A stretch of DNA of 64,000 nucleotides, from assembly GCA_900472575.1 (NCBI GenBank), contig UCIV01000024.1, positions 62,001-126,000 of the forward strand. The letters are read 5' to 3'. Shown piece by piece: positions 53,432 through 61,480 of the stretch. The translations under genes and the position numbers were made by a program. The stretch comes from Hyphomicrobiales bacterium (GTDB taxonomy: Bacteria; Pseudomonadota; Alphaproteobacteria; Rhizobiales; Rhizobiaceae). The notes beneath the pieces are model-generated. The model saw nothing but the letters and a program-made list of their open reading frames with translations. It had not been told where the DNA came from and searched no databases. Position 1 is the stretch's first letter. Every line of letters starts with the position of its first letter.

Positions 53432-54490
53432 ATGGCTCTCGATGAAGAAGCGCTCAAGCGTCTGCGCGAACGATATGGCGAAGGCCATGGCGGAAGCATC
53501 CACGACCCGGAATTTCGCGCGGTCGCCGACCGCATTTTCTCGGCTTCCGGAACACGGGCAGCGCCGTTCAGCGGCATCCCGACCTTGCTCGACGCGACTT
53601 ACCGGCAGATCGATCCGGCAAAGCCGGATCTCTCCGATCTCGATGTAGCGCTGATCGGCGTTCCGATGGATCTTGGCGTCACCAATCGACCTGGCTCTCG
53701 TTTCGGGCCGCGCGCCTTGCGATCGATCGAGCGTGTCGGACCTTATAACCACGTGCTGAAAACCGCACCACTTTTCGAGATCAACGTGGCCGATATCGGT
53801 GACGTGCCGTTCCGCAGCCGTTACCGGCTGGAAATGAGCCACGAGGATATCGAGGCGCATTTCAACAAGGTCATCGATGCCAATGTCATCCCGCTGGCCG
53901 TCGGCGGCGACCATTCCATCACACACCCGATCCTCAAGGCTGTTGGTCGTGACAAACCGGTCGGCATGATCCATATCGATGCCCATTGCGATACCGGCGG
54001 TGCCTATGACCTGACGAAGTTCCATCACGGCGGACCTTTCCGCAATGCTGTTCTCGACGGCGTGCTTGATCCGACCCGCGTGATCCAGATCGGCATTCGC
54101 GGCGCCGCCGAATATCTCTGGGAATTTTCCTATGAGAGCGGCATGACGGTCATCCATGCCGAGGAAATCGGCAGGATGGGCATCGAGGCGGTCATTGCAA
54201 AGGCACGCGAAGTCGTTGGCGACGGACCGACCTATCTCTCGTTCGATATCGACAGCCTCGATCCGGCCTTCGCTCCCGGCACTGGCACACCGGAAATCGG
54301 CGGCCTGACCAACCGTCAGGCGCTCGATATCCTGCATGGACTGAAGGGCCTGAACTTTGTCGGCGGCGACGTCGTGGAAGTCGCACCGCAATACGATGCA
54401 ACCACGAATACGGCCCATAATGGTGCACAGATGCTTTTTGAAATTCTGAGCCTGATCCGATTTAGCCCGGCTGTTTCGCCGCGGTCCTGA
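53432..54490 (+). CDS. Ureohydrolase (agmatinase/guanidino-acid hydrolase family)
   Basis: 352 residues, longer than typical arginases because of an N-terminal extension of about 70 residues. The dimanganese ligands are present: His in VGGDHSITH, the DxHxD in MIHIDAHCDTGG and the DxD in YLSFDIDSLDPAFAPGTGTP. It removes urea from a guanidino compound. The long N-terminus and GVTNRPGSRFGPRALRS segment are shared with agmatinase, guanidinobutyrase and guanidinopropionase; the exact substrate is not clear. ATG 53432 has AAGGA upstream. Confidence 0.9.
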   Translation: MALDEEALKRLRERYGEGHGGSIHDPEFRAVADRIFSASGTRAAPFSGIPTLLDATYRQIDPAKPDLSDLDVALIGVPMDLGVTNRPGSRFGPRALRSIERVGPYNHVLKTAPLFEINVADIGDVPFRSRYRLEMSHEDIEAHFNKVIDANVIPLAVGGDHSITHPILKAVGRDKPVGMIHIDAHCDTGGAYDLTKFHHGGPFRNAVLDGVLDPTRVIQIGIRGAAEYLWEFSYESGMTVIHAEEIGRMGIEAVIAKAREVVGDGPTYLSFDIDSLDPAFAPGTGTPEIGGLTNRQALDILHGLKGLNFVGGDVVEVAPQYDATTNTAHNGAQMLFEILSLIRFSPAVSPRS

Positions 54491-54562
54491 TCATCGTTGA
54501 AGCATGTCTCCCGAAGCGGATTTCCTGCTTCGGGAGAAACGCTCTAAACAACACAGAAGATA

Positions 54563-56041
54563 ATGGCCGATCCCATATCCACGCCCTCAACCAGCCCTAC
54601 AGCTTCGGTCATCGAAAGCCTCAAGCAGGTCGTTGGCGCGCAAGGCTGGAGCGCCGACGAAGCCGAGCGCCGAAGCCATGCGACCGACTGGGTCGGACGC
54701 TTTTTTGCCGATCCTCTCCTTGTCCTGAAACCGTCAACCACCTTCGAAGTCTCGGAGATAGCAAGGATCTGCAACGACAACGGGCTGAAGATCGTGCCGC
54801 AAGGCGGGAATACCTCGCTGGCCTGCGGTTCCATTCCGACAGGTCAGGGTGGCGAGATCATCGTCAACCTGTCCAGGCTCAATCGTATCCGTGGCATCGA
54901 TATGTTCAACGACACGATTTCAGTCGATGCCGGCTGCACACTTGCCTCCGTACAGCAGGCAGCCGAGCAGGCAGATCGACTATTCCCCTTAAAGCTCGGA
55001 TCGGAAGGCAGCTGCCAGATCGGCGGCAATATTGCCAGCAATGCGGGCGGCACGAATGTCTTGCGTTACGGCAACATGCGCGACCTCGTTCTCGGTCTCG
55101 AAGTCGTACTCGCGGACGGTCGCATTCTTGATGGAATGCGGGCGCTTCGCAAGGATAACACCGGCTATGATCTCAAGCATCTCTTCATCGGCAGCGAAGG
55201 AACGCTCGGCATCGTTACAGGAGCCGTTCTTAAACTTTTCCCCATGCCCAGCACGGCTGTCGCAGCAGTCTGCACCGTTTCGTCTCTGCAGTCTGCGCTT
55301 GATCTTCTAATCCTGTGCAAGAAGCACGGAGGTGAAAGCCTCACCACTTTCGAACTGATGCCACGCGCCGGGCTCGAACTTGTGTTCAAGCATTTTCCAT
55401 CAACCCGCTTTCCACTCGGGGAGCTACAGGACTGGCAATTGCTGATTGAGTTCAGATCGAATGACGGAGAGGAGAGAGTTCGCGAACTGTTCGAAACCAT
55501 TCTGTCTCAAGCGTTTGAATCAGAGTTGGTCGTCGATGCGGCGATTGCCCAGTCCATCCAGCAAAACAGGGATTTCTGGGCACTGCGCGAAGGATTAGCG
55601 GAGGCGGACTTCATGGAAGGGGCTGTGATCACCACAGATATCTCCTTGCCTCTTTCCGCCGTTCCGGCATTCATGGATGCCTGTTCGCGTGCCGTGCTCG
55701 CACTTGTTCCAATGGGACGCGTTATTGCCTTCGGCCATCTTGGAGATGGAAATATCCATTTTGGCCTGCTGCAACCGCTGGGTTCTGACTCTGAGCAATT
55801 TCTTAGCCGTAGCAATGAAATCCAATCCATCATTCACACCATGGCGCTGTCGATGAACGGCTCCATGTCTGCCGAGCATGGGTTGGGTTTTGTGAAAAAC
55901 GGTGCGGTCGCCGAATATCGCAGCCAAGTGGAACATGATCTCATGCTGACGATGAAAGCAGCCTTGGACCCGAAGTCGACGCTCAATTTGGGCAAGGTTC
56001 TGAGAATCGAAAATGGCGCGTTTAGCGCGTGCAAGACCTAG
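54563..56041 (+). CDS. FAD-linked D-2-hydroxyacid dehydrogenase (D-2-hydroxyglutarate/D-lactate type, GlcD family)
   Basis: 492 residues. The FAD domain has VPQGGNTSLACGSIP, GSEGSCQIGGNIASNAGGTN and HLFIGSEGTLGIVTGAVL. The C-terminal cap has the metal-binding FGHLGDGNIHFGL and SAEHGLGFVKNG, and it ends with KSTLNLGKVL. It oxidises a D-2-hydroxy acid, passing electrons to a quinone or flavoprotein. It is the last gene of the lyase operon, about 70 bases after the ureohydrolase and before a strong hairpin. The substrate may be a hydroxy acid from the same pathway. Confidence 0.9.
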   Translation: MADPISTPSTSPTASVIESLKQVVGAQGWSADEAERRSHATDWVGRFFADPLLVLKPSTTFEVSEIARICNDNGLKIVPQGGNTSLACGSIPTGQGGEIIVNLSRLNRIRGIDMFNDTISVDAGCTLASVQQAAEQADRLFPLKLGSEGSCQIGGNIASNAGGTNVLRYGNMRDLVLGLEVVLADGRILDGMRALRKDNTGYDLKHLFIGSEGTLGIVTGAVLKLFPMPSTAVAAVCTVSSLQSALDLLILCKKHGGESLTTFELMPRAGLELVFKHFPSTRFPLGELQDWQLLIEFRSNDGEERVRELFETILSQAFESELVVDAAIAQSIQQNRDFWALREGLAEADFMEGAVITTDISLPLSAVPAFMDACSRAVLALVPMGRVIAFGHLGDGNIHFGLLQPLGSDSEQFLSRSNEIQSIIHTMALSMNGSMSAEHGLGFVKNGAVAEYRSQVEHDLMLTMKAALDPKSTLNLGKVLRIENGAFSACKT

Positions 56042-56149
56042 GTGACAAACAACATTTCCGCACGGATCATGAGCGCGCAAAAACAAGCGCTTTGATTTTT
56101 GTTCGGATAGATTGGGTCACAGCATTCTTTAGAATGCCGGCAAAACCGC

Positions 56150-56180
56150 GGCCCCGATGCGTATCAATGCGATCGGGGCC
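56150..56180. terminator. Hairpin terminator between convergent genes
   Basis: GGCCCCGAT (56150-56158) and ATCGGGGCC (56172-56180) pair perfectly over nine bases. The + side is followed by TCGATTTTAT and the - side by GCGGTTTTG, so T-tracts are weak. It lies between the dehydrogenase and the aldehyde dehydrogenase, which end towards each other. Confidence 0.65.
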
Positions 56181-56189
56181 TCGATTTTA

Positions 56190-57710
56190 TCAAGCCAGAT
56201 CGTCCGGCAGGACGCCGGCCGGAATGTTCTGATAGCTCACGGGCCGCAGAAACCGTCGGATAGACATGGTTCCGACCGAGGTTGCGCCGAAATTGGTGCT
56301 AGCGGGATAAGGACCGCCGTGAACCATGGAGTCCACGACCTCGACGCCCGTTGGAAAACCGTTGACCAGAACCCGTCCCGCCTTGCGCTCAAGGATAGGA
56401 AGCAAATTCCGAGCAAGAGCGGTGTCTTCATCCGCCATCTGCATTGTGGCCGTAAGCTGGCCCTCGAAATTCTTTGCCAATGCAGGCATTTCATCAGCCG
56501 AAGCGACGCGCACGACAAGGCCAAGCGGGCCGAAGACTTCCTCGGATAGAGCATGATCTTCGATGAATGCCTCGGCCTGCACCTCGTAGAGATTTGGGCG
56601 GCATTCACGTCCGGTGCTTTCGGTTGCAAGCACTGAGCGAACGGAATTGCGGCCATCAAAGCGCGCCTTTCCGTCGTGATATGCCTGCGCTATCCCTGAC
56701 GTCAGCATGGTTTGCGGGGCGGTCTTGGCAAGAGCTTCGGCCGTTGCCGCGACGAAAGCATCGCCTTCGCTGCCGCGAGGAACGATCGCGATGCCCGGAT
56801 TGGTGCAGAATTGCCCGGCTCCCATGACAAGCGATCCCGCCCAACCGGCCGCAAGTTCTGTTGCCTTCTCCTTCAGCGCGCCTGGAAGTACGAACATCGG
56901 GTTGACCGATCCGAGTTCACCAAAGAACGGGATCGGTTCGGGGCGCTGTGCGCAAAGATCGAACAATGCTCTACCGCCCGCGAGTGAGCCGGTGAAGCCG
57001 ACAGCCTTGATGAACGGGTTTTTGACCAGAGCGTGGCCGACGTCCCGCTTGCCGCCCTGGATAAGCGAGAAGGTTCCCGGATGAATGCCGCAGCTTTTGA
57101 TGGCGGCAAAAATGGCCTCTGCGACGATCTCGCTGGTGCCTGGATGCGCCGAATGGGCTTTGACCACAACGGGGCAACCCGCGGCAAGCGCTGCAGCCGT
57201 ATCGCCGCCGGCTGTGGAAAACGCCAAAGGAAAGTTTGATGCGCCAAATACGGCGACCGGCCCAACTGGACGTTGCATCAGCCGTATTTCCGGTCGAGGT
57301 GCAGGTTTGCGATCCGGCTGAGCCTCGTCATGTCGGCGATCGAGATAATCGCCCTTGAGGATATGGTCGGCGAAAAGCCTCAATTGTCCAGTGGTTCGAC
57401 CTCGCTCACCCTGCAGGCGGGCGGCAGGCAAACCGGTTTCGGCACTACCGATTTTAGTTATCGCTTCGGCGCGCGCCTCGATCTCGTCCGCGATCGCGTT
57501 GAGAAAGGCCGCGCGTTGCGCCCTGCTGGTATAGCCGTAGGACCAGAATGCCTCTTCTGCGGCCGCGCAAGCGCGGTTGACCAGATCTACTGTTCCGACC
57601 GAAAAATTAGATATCTCGCCATGTGCCGGATCGTTGGAGAAGGTTTCGGCTGTTGCTACCCATTCTCCGGCGACCAGATGCTGGCCATGTGGTTTAAACA
57701 CGATTTTCAC
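56190..57710 (-). CDS. Aldehyde dehydrogenase, 2-ketoglutarate-semialdehyde type
   Basis: 506 residues. Key motifs are VAVFGASNFPLAFSTAGGDT, GFTGSLAGGRAL, catalytic Cys in GAGQFCTNPG, and HALSEEVFGPLGLVVRV, with Glu in FFGELGSVNP. This branch oxidises 2,5-dioxopentanoate to 2-oxoglutarate in pathways for hydroxyproline, aldarates and pentoses. It lies upstream of the terminator on the minus strand and about 70 bases downstream of the RraA-like gene, so both form a unit divergent from the GntR at 59044. Confidence 0.88.
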   Translation of the reverse strand: MKIVFKPHGQHLVAGEWVATAETFSNDPAHGEISNFSVGTVDLVNRACAAAEEAFWSYGYTSRAQRAAFLNAIADEIEARAEAITKIGSAETGLPAARLQGERGRTTGQLRLFADHILKGDYLDRRHDEAQPDRKPAPRPEIRLMQRPVGPVAVFGASNFPLAFSTAGGDTAAALAAGCPVVVKAHSAHPGTSEIVAEAIFAAIKSCGIHPGTFSLIQGGKRDVGHALVKNPFIKAVGFTGSLAGGRALFDLCAQRPEPIPFFGELGSVNPMFVLPGALKEKATELAAGWAGSLVMGAGQFCTNPGIAIVPRGSEGDAFVAATAEALAKTAPQTMLTSGIAQAYHDGKARFDGRNSVRSVLATESTGRECRPNLYEVQAEAFIEDHALSEEVFGPLGLVVRVASADEMPALAKNFEGQLTATMQMADEDTALARNLLPILERKAGRVLVNGFPTGVEVVDSMVHGGPYPASTNFGATSVGTMSIRRFLRPVSYQNIPAGVLPDDLA

Positions 57711-57778
57711 TCCAGTTCATTGAAATCATGATGCTAAAGATTGAGCGCGCAGGTTTTAAGTCTGTACGCTGTGGTCGC

Positions 57779-58504
57779 TCAGCGTCCGTGTTTCTTGCGC
57801 CAAGCCTCATATTTTTCTCGGTATTCGTCCTTTGTTTGAGGGTATAGGCCGATGATCGCATCACCGGCTTTGACCTGTTCAAGAACAAAATCCTCGTAGC
57901 TTTCCATTCCGGTGCATTCGTCAGCGAGCTCATCTGCCAGATGCGCCGGAATGACCATAACGCCATCGCGATCTCCGACCAGCACGTCCCCTGGAAAAAC
58001 CGGGGCGTCGCCGCACGAAATCGGCACATTGATGTCCAAGGCTTCATGCAGCGTCAGGTTGGTTGGTGCAGAGGGCTTGGCATAATAGGCCGGCATGTCC
58101 AGTTCGCCTATGCCGTTGGCATCGCGAAAACCACCGTCTGAAACGACCCCGGCAGCGCCGCGAAGCGCCAGGCGGGTGATAAGAATAGATCCAGCAGTTG
58201 CAGCTCGTGCGTCCTTGCGCGCGTCCATGACCAGGACCCAGCCTGGAGGGCAGGTTTCCATTGCGACGCGTTGGGGATGCTGGGGATCACGAAAGACGGT
58301 GATTGGATTGCGGTCCTCGCGTGCAGGGATGTATCGCAACGTGAAAGCCTGGCCAACCATGTTTTCGGCTTTTGGAGAAACCGGAATGACACCCTGAATG
58401 AACTGGTTTCGCAGCCCGCGCTTGTAGAGCGCGGTCGCAATCGATGCCGTGGAGATTTTCTTGAATTTGGCGCGTGTCGCCTCGGAAAGGATATAGTCTG
58501 TCAT
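57779..58504 (-). CDS. RraA-like/HMG aldolase-family protein
   Basis: 241 residues. The core reads LRGAAGVVSDGGFRDANGI, with GDLLVGDxDGV-type sequence DVLVGDRDGVMVIPAHLADE. The family holds 4-hydroxy-4-methyl-2-oxoglutarate/oxaloacetate aldolases and RNase E inhibitors; the GG-RD motif with Arg and Asp fits the metal-dependent aldolases. An extended N-terminal helix and a C-terminal tail rich in Lys and Arg are present. Next to a ketoglutarate-semialdehyde-type dehydrogenase, an aldolase or dehydratase role in sugar-acid breakdown is plausible. Confidence 0.82.
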   Translation of the reverse strand: MTDYILSEATRAKFKKISTASIATALYKRGLRNQFIQGVIPVSPKAENMVGQAFTLRYIPAREDRNPITVFRDPQHPQRVAMETCPPGWVLVMDARKDARAATAGSILITRLALRGAAGVVSDGGFRDANGIGELDMPAYYAKPSAPTNLTLHEALDINVPISCGDAPVFPGDVLVGDRDGVMVIPAHLADELADECTGMESYEDFVLEQVKAGDAIIGLYPQTKDEYREKYEAWRKKHGR

Positions 58505-58567
58505 GATGTCCTCAAAAGATATCAGGTTCGCCAGGTGCGCAACTCATTTCTCTCTGCCAAAGATATA

Positions 58568-58581
58568 CTGATGCATTAGTG
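58568..58581. promoter_or_regulatory. Operator-like dyad upstream of the rraA-like gene
   Basis: ACTGATGCATTAGT is an almost perfect 14-base palindrome, about 65 bases before the rraA-like start. Its core TGATGCA recurs on the opposite strand at 58976-58989. It likely serves the GntR encoded at 59044. Confidence 0.45.
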
Positions 58582-58975
58582 CTCCAATGGCAATGAGTCT
58601 ATGGCAAGAGCATTCCGTCGTGCCGCCGAGCCGGTTGCCACTGCGCGAAAAGACCTCGAAATGCGATGGCCATTACGGTCAGCAGCGCCGTGCGCCTCTC
58701 GACGGTAACGCCTTCGAGCCGTTCCTCGGCGGTTTGTTTCTCGATGAGTTTCTGTGTCTCCATCCCATGGCTTGCGAGATCCAGAATGCCAGGTTGACGG
58801 GTGATCGATACTCGTCTTTTACCGCGCCATGCTCGGACAAGCCGGTCCCATCACCCTAGCAATTGCAGTTACGCCGCTGATGAACAATCGCAGAACTATC
58901 CTCCCGAAAATGATGGGCGCTTGCCCTGGCTTCGCGTTACTCCCAAAGCGAATAAACATATTGAAGCACTAAAAC

Positions 58976-58989
58976 ATCAGTGCATCATT
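58976..58989. promoter_or_regulatory. Operator-like dyad upstream of the GntR gene
   Basis: ATCAGTGCATCATT, whose complement contains TGATGCA as in the site at 58568-58581. It lies about 55 bases before the GntR start, a typical autoregulation position. Confidence 0.4.
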
Positions 58990-59043
58990 GCGAGATTTAT
59001 GTTCTAGATGTGCTGGCGTTATTGGGGTTGATGGAAACGATAA

Positions 59044-59778
59044 ATGGGTGACGTTATAAGGCGTGGTCAATTGGACCGTTCTAGGCCGGTGGCACTGCAA
59101 GTGCATGAGATCTTGCGCGAACGGATCCTGAAAGTTGAGCTTGTGCCGGGCACGGTACTTTCTCGGGCCTCACTCCAGCTGGAATTCGGCGTGAGTCAGA
59201 CGCCTGTTCGCGATTCGCTGATGCGTCTGCAGGAGGAGGGACTTGTCGAAGTTTATCCGCAATATGCAACGGTTGTCGCCAAGATTGATGTCGATCACGC
59301 GAGGCAGGCGCAATTTCTACGGCTGTCCATTGAGCTTGAGGCCGTGCGGCGACTGACCAGCAGCGCTCCAACGGAAACGGCCGATGAATTGCGCGAGATT
59401 TTGTCACGGCAGAGAGCTGTGGCAAGCCCCGAGACTTATGACAAGTTCGATGCAATCGATCGTGAGTTCCATCGATGGCTCTATGAGAAGGCCGGTATTG
59501 CGCAGCTTTGGGCGAATGTCCGCAGGCAGAGCGTGCATCTTGACAGGCTTCGACGGCTTCATTTGCCAATGCCGGGTAAGATGGAAACAGTTCTCGCAGA
59601 CCATCAGGCAATTATCGATGCCATTGCGTCTGGGGATCCGAATTCAGCAGCCGAGGCCTTGCGCAAGCATCTTTCGGGAACACTATCGATTATCGATGTG
59701 ATCAGCGCCGAATTTCCAGAATATATCGAGGAAGCCCTTCCCGGAGCTAGGACGTTCTCAATGACCGGTCATAATTAG
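59044..59778 (+). CDS. GntR-family regulator (FCD subfamily)
   Basis: 244 residues. The winged helix includes RASLQLEFGVSQTPVRDSLM followed by LQEEGLVEVYPQYATVV. The FCD domain has FDAIDREFHRWLYEKAG, LADHQAIIDAIASGD and LRKHLSGTL. It is divergent from the RraA/aldehyde dehydrogenase unit and probably controls it, using the TGATGCA-type sites in the gap. The start ATG 59044 lacks a strong ribosome-binding site. Confidence 0.88.
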   Translation: MGDVIRRGQLDRSRPVALQVHEILRERILKVELVPGTVLSRASLQLEFGVSQTPVRDSLMRLQEEGLVEVYPQYATVVAKIDVDHARQAQFLRLSIELEAVRRLTSSAPTETADELREILSRQRAVASPETYDKFDAIDREFHRWLYEKAGIAQLWANVRRQSVHLDRLRRLHLPMPGKMETVLADHQAIIDAIASGDPNSAAEALRKHLSGTLSIIDVISAEFPEYIEEALPGARTFSMTGHN

Positions 59779-60240
59779 CTTTATAGAGAAAATACCTTCG
59801 GGGTGTCGGCTGATGCGGTGGAAAGCTAGCCCGAAACAAGTGTAAGCCACATCCCGATTGAACCTTGATCCCGGTTCCTGGGGCGGTTCTCGATCAACGG
59901 AAAACTGCTTCACGCCTGTCCGTTACAGCACGTAAGACCGATGCACGCGATGCCAATAGGTTCTGGATTTCGGCGCTACGCATGGCCAGATCCTTCTGAC
60001 GATCGCCATCTGGATCGGTTCGACTGCCTCGATGTCTGTCGGAGCAGCTTGTCTTTCAGCTTTTGACGAGGCCAGCAACTGTTCTGTCGATGCGGGGATA
60101 TCCCGGAACCTTCTCGGTCGTCGAAGTCCAATGTTGTCTGTTCCGAAGTCGTTCGGAGAAAACATCTTGCTTGCAGCTAGAACGAACTCCTGCGATAGCT
60201 AATCGAACGTGCCTGACAGGTTGGTAATAGCGAGGCGATA
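59779..60240. other. Intergenic region, no recognised gene
   Basis: 462 bases between two rightward GntR genes. A leftward frame of 80 codons (59923-60165) exists but has no recognisable domain or ribosome-binding site, and its composition looks unlike the neighbours. No terminator with a T-run was seen. Confidence 0.45.
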
Positions 60241-60996
60241 TTGGAAGACATTACCGCGACAGCTGGACTGGATACATCCCACGCATCAAGGATCAGTTCG
60301 GATCTCCGCAAGCAACTGACGAGCGGTGTATTTCAAGCTGGTGACCGGCTGCCCAGTGAAAACGCACTTGCCAAGCAATATTCCGTCAGCCGAACAGTCG
60401 TGCGCGAAGCGATCGCCATTCTACGTGCAGACGGCCTCGTTCAGGCGCGTAAAGGGGCGGGGGTTTTTGCGCTCGAGGCCAGGCGCGAAGAGGAACGCCC
60501 GTTCAAAGATCTGAAAACCGAGCGTATCTCGTCGGTCATCGAGCTGCTCGAATTGCGAACGGTTTTTGAAGTTGAGGCCGCTGCACTGGCGGCGGCGCGG
60601 CGTTCGGCCGCTCAGATCGAAGCCATACTCGAGGCGCATAATCAGGTCAGGATCTGCCTTGCAAACGGAACACCAACCCGCGATGCGGATTTCGGCCTGC
60701 ATCTGGCTATTGCCCAGGCAACGCAAAACCGGCGGTTTCCCGAGTTTCTTCAGTTGATCCGTTCAGGGATCATTCCTCGCGGAGAGCTTCAGGGGGCTGC
60801 GCCGGGATCCCGTCCAAAGGATTATAATCTTCATCTGCAGGAAGAGCATGCGCGAATTGTCGATGCCATCATTGAAGGTGATGCCGATGCCGCGCGCGAG
60901 CACATGCGCGCCCACCTGCGTGGAAGCCTGGAGCGTTACAAGGCTCTGCTGCGTGCGAGAACCTTGCCCATGGACGACGTAGTCACTTCGGCATAG
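60241..60996 (+). CDS. GntR-family regulator (FadR/FCD), TTG start
   Basis: 251 residues. The helix-turn-helix reads LPSENALAKQYSVSRTVVRE followed by AIAILRADGLVQARKGAGVF, and the FCD domain has ELRTVFEVEAAALAA, FGLHLAIAQATQN, EEHARIVDAIIEGD and HMRAHLRGS. No ATG lies near the conserved N-terminus; the TTG at 60241 follows GCGAGG at a suitable distance and is used. The following cupin gene starts 64 bases after the stop, so it probably regulates the cupin/Dpp operon. Confidence 0.87.
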   Translation: MEDITATAGLDTSHASRISSDLRKQLTSGVFQAGDRLPSENALAKQYSVSRTVVREAIAILRADGLVQARKGAGVFALEARREEERPFKDLKTERISSVIELLELRTVFEVEAAALAAARRSAAQIEAILEAHNQVRICLANGTPTRDADFGLHLAIAQATQNRRFPEFLQLIRSGIIPRGELQGAAPGSRPKDYNLHLQEEHARIVDAIIEGDADAAREHMRAHLRGSLERYKALLRARTLPMDDVVTSA

Positions 60997-61060
60997 ACGT
61001 GTTGTCATACAGAAGTTAAACCTTATATGGTGACATTGTGATTGTTGTCAGTGAGGTTTC

Positions 61061-61375
61061 ATGTCCCTACCTGTTTTTCCCATCATATCGCCCGATAAGG
61101 GTGTCCAGCGGCAGGTCCTTTCCGAAGCGCCTGAGCTGATGGTTGTGTCGTTTCGCTTCGAGGCTGGGGCCGAGGGCAAGTTGCACAGCCATCCACACGT
61201 GCAGTCGACCTATGTCGCTCGTGGTCGCTTTCGGTTTATCCGTGGAAACGAAGCTCATGAGCTGGCTGCGGGTGACAGTCTCGTCATTCCCGGCAATGTC
61301 ACGCATGGCTGCGAGTGCCTTGAAGAAGGCGAGTTGATTGACTGCTTTACGCCTCGGCGCGAAGACTTCCTCTGA
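61061..61375 (+). CDS. Cupin-domain protein, KdgF-like
   Basis: 104 residues forming one small cupin. Motif 1 reads GAEGKLHSHPHVQSTYVARG with metal His residues, and motif 2 reads GDSLVIPGNVTHGCECLEEG. It ends in CFTPRREDFL, the same kind of ending as KdgF, which linearises unsaturated uronates. Conservation with KdgF is partial, so a uronate role is only suggested. It lies between the GntR gene and the Dpp-type permeases, with GTTGTC half-sites before it. Confidence 0.82.
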   Translation: MSLPVFPIISPDKGVQRQVLSEAPELMVVSFRFEAGAEGKLHSHPHVQSTYVARGRFRFIRGNEAHELAAGDSLVIPGNVTHGCECLEEGELIDCFTPRREDFL

Positions 61376-61403
61376 TCAGTGCTTGACAGTACGAACAGCA
61401 TGT

Positions 61404-61424
61404 GACAACTTTCATTAAGTTGTC
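61404..61424. promoter_or_regulatory. Palindrome upstream of the Dpp-type operon
   Basis: GACAACTT (61404-61411) and AAGTTGTC (61417-61424) are perfect arms around TCATT, about 57 bases before the permease start. The GTTGTC half-site also occurs at 61001 and 61044, before the cupin. Likely binding sites of the GntR at 60241. Confidence 0.5.
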
Positions 61425-61480
61425 TGACAGGATGGGAGCCTGTCTCCGCCGATGACCGGCGGCCGACATACGGAGGATAC

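Larger units (their letters stand above)
58505..59043. other. Divergent intergenic region, no convincing gene
   Basis: Promoter region between the rraA-like gene and the GntR. A leftward reading of about 54 codons starting at 58763 (METQKLIEKQTAEERLEG) is the best small frame but has no clear ribosome-binding site or family, so it is not called. Two operator-like dyads are listed separately. Confidence 0.5.

Noticed and set aside
58587-58859. Rightward 90-codon frame in the divergent gap
   Set aside because: Low-complexity composition, no family and no ribosome-binding site; the region holds regulatory sites instead.
59923-60165. Leftward 80-codon frame between the two GntR genes
   Set aside because: No recognisable motif, no ribosome-binding site, and codon use unlike the neighbouring genes.
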